Assembly (NCBI RefSeq): GCF_003049665.1
Contig: NZ_PYWM01000033.1
Coordinates: forward strand, 1-48,200
Source: Lysinibacillus mangiferihumi
GTDB lineage: Bacteria > Bacillota > Bacilli > Bacillales_A > Planococcaceae
Length of the DNA: 48,200 bases
Direction: 5' to 3'
Positions 44,663 through 48,200 of the stretch are shown in pieces. Positions within the stretch are counted from its first letter, which is position 1. Every line of letters starts with the position of its first letter. Below the pieces are notes generated by a model that worked only from the letters and a program-made list of their open reading frames with translations, did not search any database and was not told where the DNA came from. The position numbers were made by a program, and so were the translations under genes.

Positions 44663-45422
44663 TACTCATCCCCTGTGAAGGACTACTAGCTTGAGCCCGC
44701 TCTTTTTTCTCGATGATTCCTGCTTCAGAACCTAGTCTACCAGCACGAATTGCTAGTTTCATAGCTTCTGCCATTTGCACTGGATTCTTCGCACCAGAAA
44801 CTGCTGAATTTAGCAACACTGCATCCGCACCTAGTTCAAGAGCTAGTGCTGCATCAGACGGAGCACCTATACCTGCGTCTACAATAACAGGTACTGTCGC
44901 TTGTTCAATGATGACTTGTAAATTATATGGATTTAAAATTCCTTGTCCTGAACCAATTGGTGAAGCACCTGGCATAATGGCATGTACCCCAAGTTCTTGT
45001 AATTTTCGAGCAAGAACGACATCATCTGAAGTATATGGTAGTACAATAAACCCTTCTGCTAGGAGCATTTCACATGCACGATACGTTTCTAATGGATCAG
45101 GCAATAACGTATCATCACACCCAATTACTTCAACTTTCACCATATCGCATAACCCAGATGCTTTTGCTAGATTAGCAATACGTACTGCTTCCTCAGCTGT
45201 TTTCGCACCAGCTGTATTTGGTAATAATCGATAGTTTGATAAATTTATTTTATCTAGCAAATTAGGCTGGGATGGTTCAAAAATATTCATACGACGCACA
45301 GCAAATGTTAAGATTTCAGCTTCTGATGCTTCTATTGCTCCTTTTTGAATATCAAAATCTGAAAATTTCCCTGTTCCCAGTAATAATCTTGAAGTAAATG
45401 TATATGGTCCAATTTGATACAT
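44652..45422 (-). CDS. thiG: Thiazole synthase
   Basis: A 256-aa TIM barrel that joins dehydroglycine, deoxyxylulose phosphate and ThiS-thiocarboxylate into the thiazole ring of vitamin B1. [32 protein letters not shown] with the Schiff-base Lys, [15 protein letters not shown] and [31 protein letters not shown] are all typical. One base separates it from thiS. Confidence 0.95.
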   Translation of the reverse strand: MYQIGPYTFTSRLLLGTGKFSDFDIQKGAIEASEAEILTFAVRRMNIFEPSQPNLLDKINLSNYRLLPNTAGAKTAEEAVRIANLAKASGLCDMVKVEVIGCDDTLLPDPLETYRACEMLLAEGFIVLPYTSDDVVLARKLQELGVHAIMPGASPIGSGQGILNPYNLQVIIEQATVPVIVDAGIGAPSDAALALELGADAVLLNSAVSGAKNPVQMAEAMKLAIRAGRLGSEAGIIEKKERAQASSPSQGMSIVD

Positions 45423-45423
45423 G

Positions 45424-45618
45424 TTAACCGCCTCCTACAAATGTAACAATCTCAATAGAATCAGTAGACTTAACCACTGCAGAATAATCTTCTTTTTTCA
45501 AAATTACGCCGTTTTGTTCGACAACAACTATTTTTCCCTGAAGCCCTAAGTGAATCAATAAGCTCTCAATTGTTTTCACATGGTCTGGAACTTCCATCTT
45601 ATTTCCATTAATAAACAT
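45424..45618 (-). CDS. thiS: Sulfur carrier protein ThiS
   Basis: A 64-aa ubiquitin-fold carrier ending VTFVGGG; the last Gly is activated by ThiF and carries sulfur to ThiG. The start (GGTGAAAA upstream) lies inside the end of thiO, an 11-bp overlap, so the two are coupled. Confidence 0.93.
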   Translation of the reverse strand: MFINGNKMEVPDHVKTIESLLIHLGLQGKIVVVEQNGVILKKEDYSAVVKSTDSIEIVTFVGGG

Positions 45619-46681
45619 AGTTTTTCACCATTAAATCTGCCATATATTCTCCTACAAATGGGCTTAGCAATATGCCATTTCGATAATACCCTGTGGATAC
45701 AAATAGCCCTTGAACTGTTGAATGTGCTTCCATATAGGGTCTGCCTCCATTCGCTTCCGGACGTAATCCTGCCCATGTTCGGTCCCAACTCGCATCTTGT
45801 AGGGCTGGAACAATAGAAAATGCCTTTTGTAATATGTCTACAACACTCATTGCTTTAACATCCTCTTGATATGAATTTGGCGTCATCGTTGCACCGATGA
45901 CGTATTTACCATAACGTTTTGGTGCAATATAAAATCGTTTTAAGAATATAGGAGCATTAAGTAATGGGCGATTACTTTTTAAGGAAATCACTTCTCCCTT
46001 TACTGGATAGGTTCCACTTTCCTCGTTAAATAGTTTAAGAAATGGTGTACTCCACGCCCCCATCGCAATGCAAACTTGCTTACATGAGAAAAAACCTTCT
46101 GTTGTTTGTACACCAACTACCTTTTCATCTTTTATAACAATTTGTTGAACGGTCGTATATTCGAATATTTCCGCACCACTGGCTGCTGCAGATAACGCTT
46201 GCCCCTTTGTTAGCGCAGGTGCCAATACATGTCCATCTGTCGGATAATAGACTGCACCGATCACATCAGAAGAAACATTTGGTTCAAAATTTCTTAATTC
46301 TTCTGAAGAAAGCAACAATGCTTCTTCTCCAGCTGATACTTGCCAAGAGCGAATTTGTTGAATACGTTCAAATTCTTCTTTTGAATTTGCAATCCTGTAT
46401 ATCCCTTTCACTTCGTACCCTATATCAACACCTGTTTTTGCACGAATTTTTTCGGCTATATTTGGAAATAATGTTCGACTTTTTCTTGCCATTTCATATA
46501 AAGGATCGTATTCATCCCATTCTGCCTGAACCCCTAGTAATCCAGCAGCTGCATGTGAAGCACCATCTGCAATTACCTTTTTCTCAAGAATTGCTACGTG
46601 TAGACCGCGTTCAGCAAGGCAATGTGCGATTGTACTACCGATGATACCTCCGCCGATGACGATACTATCGAAACTTTTCAT
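45608..46681 (-). CDS. thiO: Glycine oxidase
   Basis: A flavoenzyme of about 357 aa that oxidises glycine to dehydroglycine for ThiG. FAD loop SIVIGGGIIGSTIAHCLAERG, SHAAAGLLG, the RPLLNAPIFLKRFYIAPKRYGKYVIGAT core, RTWAGLRPEANGGRPY and STGYYRNGILLSPF are all seen. The start is the ATG at 46681, with AAGGAGTGG 6 bases before it; the frame is open to 46708. It overlaps tenI by 17 bp. Confidence 0.93.
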   Translation of the reverse strand: MKSFDSIVIGGGIIGSTIAHCLAERGLHVAILEKKVIADGASHAAAGLLGVQAEWDEYDPLYEMARKSRTLFPNIAEKIRAKTGVDIGYEVKGIYRIANSKEEFERIQQIRSWQVSAGEEALLLSSEELRNFEPNVSSDVIGAVYYPTDGHVLAPALTKGQALSAAASGAEIFEYTTVQQIVIKDEKVVGVQTTEGFFSCKQVCIAMGAWSTPFLKLFNEESGTYPVKGEVISLKSNRPLLNAPIFLKRFYIAPKRYGKYVIGATMTPNSYQEDVKAMSVVDILQKAFSIVPALQDASWDRTWAGLRPEANGGRPYMEAHSTVQGLFVSTGYYRNGILLSPFVGEYMADLMVKNYVY

Positions 46682-47285
46682 CTTCCCACTCCTTAAGTTG
46701 ACTAGCATATTCTTTTACCTTTTCAATAGGGTCATTAGCCTGCCAAATTCCTGACATCACTGCAATTCCTGAAACTCCTGACGCACATACTTCTTTTGTA
46801 TTTTGCGGAGTGATTCCACCGATAGCAATCACAGGAATAGATACATTGCTTACAAGCTGTTGTAATAATTTTGTTCCACGACAAGCGATTCCTTTCTTAC
46901 TTGCTGTATCAAAAATATGTCCATAAAGTAACCAATTGGCTTTTGTATTTGTAGCCTCTTCAAGAGAGTGAATAGATGCACCAATTTTAAGATTTGAGAA
47001 CTTTTCACTTGCGATAGCTACAGGAATACTACGATAACCTATTTGCACATGAGAAACATCCGTAGCAAGTGCAACATCGATTCGATCATTGATTACAATC
47101 TTTTGTAATGGAAAACCTGCATATTTTAATTTTTTTATACAATCAAAGAGTTCAGAAGCAGTGCAACTTGGCTCACGAATATGCAAATAGCTTATATAGG
47201 GTTCAAACTTAGTTACAAAATGGACCACTTCATGAAGTGAATGCTGGCCGTCTGTAATGATATGGAGCGCTATTTTTTTATTCAT
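46665..47285 (-). CDS. tenI: TenI thiazole tautomerase
   Basis: A 206-aa ThiE-like barrel. LHIREPSCTASEL, KIVINDRIDVALATDVSHVQIG, YGHIFDTASKKG and PVIAIGGITPQNTKEVCASGVSGIAVMSGI match the TenI/ThiE family. Thiamine-phosphate synthase ThiE keeps a KE/R pair in LRxKx; here it reads LHIREP, and the place in front of thiO-thiS-thiG marks it as TenI, which aromatises the thiazole. It is first in the operon, behind the TPP riboswitch. Confidence 0.9.
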   Translation of the reverse strand: MNKKIALHIITDGQHSLHEVVHFVTKFEPYISYLHIREPSCTASELFDCIKKLKYAGFPLQKIVINDRIDVALATDVSHVQIGYRSIPVAIASEKFSNLKIGASIHSLEEATNTKANWLLYGHIFDTASKKGIACRGTKLLQQLVSNVSIPVIAIGGITPQNTKEVCASGVSGIAVMSGIWQANDPIEKVKEYASQLKEWEDEKFR

Positions 47286-47362
47286 TTCTTAAATCATCCT
47301 ATTCTTTCATATCTAAAATAGAGATTAAGTTGTTGTTCACTTCCTTTCATTATAATTCCATA

Positions 47363-47396
47363 CAAAAAGCCACCTCTCAAGCATAGAGAAATGGCT
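47363..47396 (-). terminator. Terminator of the downstream TPP riboswitch
   Basis: Minus-strand AGCCATTTCTC / GAGAGGTGGCT followed by TTTTTG. It is the expression platform of the riboswitch at 47428. Confidence 0.85.
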
Positions 47397-47427
47397 ATAA
47401 ATCTTGTACATGAAGTACAAAAAGTAA

Positions 47428-47511
47428 GCCACTTCCCTTCGCTAGTATGATCTAGATCAGGTTCAAAGAGTTGAGTTTCCTCTCTCAGCACATCCGTGCA
47501 CCCCTAGTGGT
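47428..47511 (-). ncRNA. TPP riboswitch 1 (thi operon)
   Basis: Minus strand: CCACTAGGGGTGC, CTGAGAGAGGAAACTC, ACCTGATCTAGATCATACTAGCGAAGGGAAGTGG. The THI-box parts CTGAGA and ACCTGATCTAGATxATxCTAGCG-AGGGAA are nearly exact, and P1 closes CCACT/AGTGG. It shuts off the thiazole operon when thiamine pyrophosphate is plentiful. Confidence 0.96.
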
Positions 47512-47548
47512 CTTTTCAATATTCAATTAAAATGTTATAGCAAATAAA

Positions 47549-47688
47549 GTGAAACTTCCATCAGTGGAGGTTCTTCATCCCCACTAATGGTTAGTTGAAC
47601 CAATCGGCTTTTACAGGCAGTTATCCCCCATCTTTCTCTTCGCTTCTCTCAATCTTGAGTTGGGGGTTATACTGCCCGTTAATGAAGG
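47549..47688 (-). mobile_element. bcr1-like mobile repeat (140 bp) with TTTAT flanks
   Basis: A non-coding palindromic unit. Minus strand begins CCTTCATTAACGGGCAGT, has GGCAGTATAACCCCCA facing TGGGGGATAACTGCC, and ends with hairpins (TTGGTTCAACTAACCA, and AGTGGGGATGAAGAACCTCCACT). Both sides carry the same 5 bases, TTTAT on the minus strand (47548-47544 and 47693-47689), i.e. a target duplication. Bcr1 repeats of the Bacillus cereus group are recalled to have this size, shape and TTTAT target; the match is from memory. It needs a transposase from elsewhere. Confidence 0.65.
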
Positions 47689-47690
47689 AT

Positions 47691-47729
47691 AAAAAAGCCC
47701 TTGCTTCCACAATAAGGAAACAAGGACTT
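47691..47729 (-). terminator. Terminator of the upstream TPP riboswitch
   Basis: Minus-strand AAGTCCTTGTTTCC / GGAAGCAAGGGCTT followed by TTTTT. The mobile repeat entered right at its T run. Confidence 0.88.
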
Positions 47730-47749
47730 GTATAATAGACAATATCCTA

Positions 47750-47845
47750 TCTGCTTCCCTACGCTAGCATAATCTAGATCAGGTAAAAGGATCATGAGCT
47801 TACGGCTCTACTCTCAGCTGGCAACACCAGCTCTCCTAGCAATTA
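47750..47845 (-). ncRNA. TPP riboswitch 2 (upstream, in tandem)
   Basis: Minus strand: GCTAGGAGAGCTGG, CCAGCTGAGAGTAGAGC, ACCTGATCTAGATTATGCTAGCGTAGGGAAGCAG. All THI-box parts are present. It has its own promoter and terminator, and no gene between it and riboswitch 1. Either the two act in series on the thi operon, or its own gene has been lost. Confidence 0.94.
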
Positions 47846-47866
47846 TTGTATGAAATTATAAATCAA

Positions 47867-47894
47867 AGTATAGCACTACCGATTTAATTGTCAA
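47867..47894 (-). promoter_or_regulatory. Promoter of TPP riboswitch 2
   Basis: Minus strand TTGACA (47894-47889), 16 bp, then TGCTATACT-type extended -10 (TATACT 47872-47867). The -35 box contains the stop codon of the transposase gene. Confidence 0.75.
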
Positions 47895-48200
47895 TTATTT
47901 TTCTTGTGTCCTTCTGTATGAAGAAACTTTAGTAATACGTAGGCAATTAAAGCCGCAAAAAGCTGCTTACATACGGCATTTTTTGTCGTGCCAAATAACA
48001 CGGGTACATTTAAGTTCTGTTTAATCCAGCGAAAAAAGGATTCAATTGCCCAGCGTTCTTTGTACATGCCGGCGATTTCTTCGGCTGTTACATCGCGAAG
48101 ATTTGTGACAACACGTACAATCGCCCCTTCATAATCAGTAAACTCCACGACACGGTGTCGCGTCTTCGTTTGTTTTTGAGCCGTACCAAGTGTACAGGTG
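47891..48200 (-). CDS. IS4-type transposase, C-terminal part
   Basis: Open to the right edge of the window; about 102 codons are visible. VVTNLRDVTAEEIAGMYKERWAIESFFRWIKQNLN holds the Y-(2)-R-(3)-E-(6)-K signature of IS4-family DDE transposases, with the catalytic Glu. FGTTKNAVCKQLFAALIAYVLLKFLH is the usual tail. The GTG at 48148 is only an internal codon. There is no room for a normal insertion-sequence end after its stop, since a promoter starts there, so the element end is hidden or lost. Confidence 0.9.
   Translation of the reverse strand, partial: TCTLGTAQKQTKTRHRVVEFTDYEGAIVRVVTNLRDVTAEEIAGMYKERWAIESFFRWIKQNLNVPVLFGTTKNAVCKQLFAALIAYVLLKFLHTEGHKKNN

Noticed and set aside
47294..47491. 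Minus-strand frame of 65 codons before tenI
   Set aside because: It runs through the TPP riboswitch and its terminator and has no ribosome site.

Overview
The window is low-GC Gram-positive DNA of Bacillales type. Evidence for this is the strong AGGAGG-like ribosome sites, TTG/GTG starts, an arginine T-box leader, TPP riboswitches, a TagTUV-type LCP protein, a ComQXPA quorum-sensing locus and an IS4-type transposase. A Bacillus or Lysinibacillus/Planococcaceae-like host fits; I cannot fix the genus. No tRNA, rRNA or CRISPR array was seen.

Region 1 (1-11.8 kb) is ordinary chromosome: an ATP-binding protein cut by the left edge, a PLP aminotransferase, an AI-2E-family membrane protein, an LCP ligase, msrA, recQ with a lipoprotein gene upstream (a trypsin-like fold that seems to lack its catalytic residues), a CynX-type MFS carrier, argS under an Arg (CGC) T-box, and a small hypothetical gene.

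Region 2 (11.9-26.4 kb) is an accessory block. Minus-strand operons encode a group II amino-acid decarboxylase, a QacA-type exporter, and a set that reads as 4-amino-4-deoxychorismate synthase (separate PabA and PabB; PabB carries the PIKGT lysine), a chorismate mutase and a prephenate-dehydrogenase homologue. Together these match the PapA/B/C route to 4-aminophenylpyruvate/4-aminophenylalanine. A PrmC-like methyltransferase and a DAO-type flavoenzyme follow. Diverging from them is comQ-comX-comP-comA, including a 53-aa comX pheromone gene, and then a conserved small protein with a caspase/CHAT-like His/Cys pair. A ComA-box-like palindrome (TTTCGG-N4-CCGAAA) lies between the flavoenzyme operon and comQ, which suggests density-controlled production of an aryl-amine metabolite.

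Region 3 (26.4-31.3 kb) is an OmpR-type response regulator, a sensor-less histidine kinase, and a MacB/FtsX-type ABC transporter whose promoter carries an 11-bp-spaced direct repeat.

Region 4 (32-42.2 kb) is very AT-rich and looks like an unfamiliar RiPP (modified peptide) cluster. It has two almost identical 46-48-aa precursor-like peptides plus a decayed third copy, a DUF692/MNIO-like enzyme, a second xylose-isomerase-like TIM-barrel protein, a partner-like protein, an arginase-family enzyme, an asparagine-synthetase-like enzyme, an M3 peptidase, an MFS exporter and an extra RsgA GTPase. This is the best candidate for an undescribed system.

Region 5 (42.2-43.6 kb) is decayed DNA with a ROK-kinase pseudogene. 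Region 6 (43.6-48.2 kb) is the thiazole operon tenI-thiO-thiS-thiG-thiF behind two TPP riboswitches in tandem. They are separated by a bcr1-like mobile repeat flanked by TTTAT, and an IS4-type transposase runs off the right edge.
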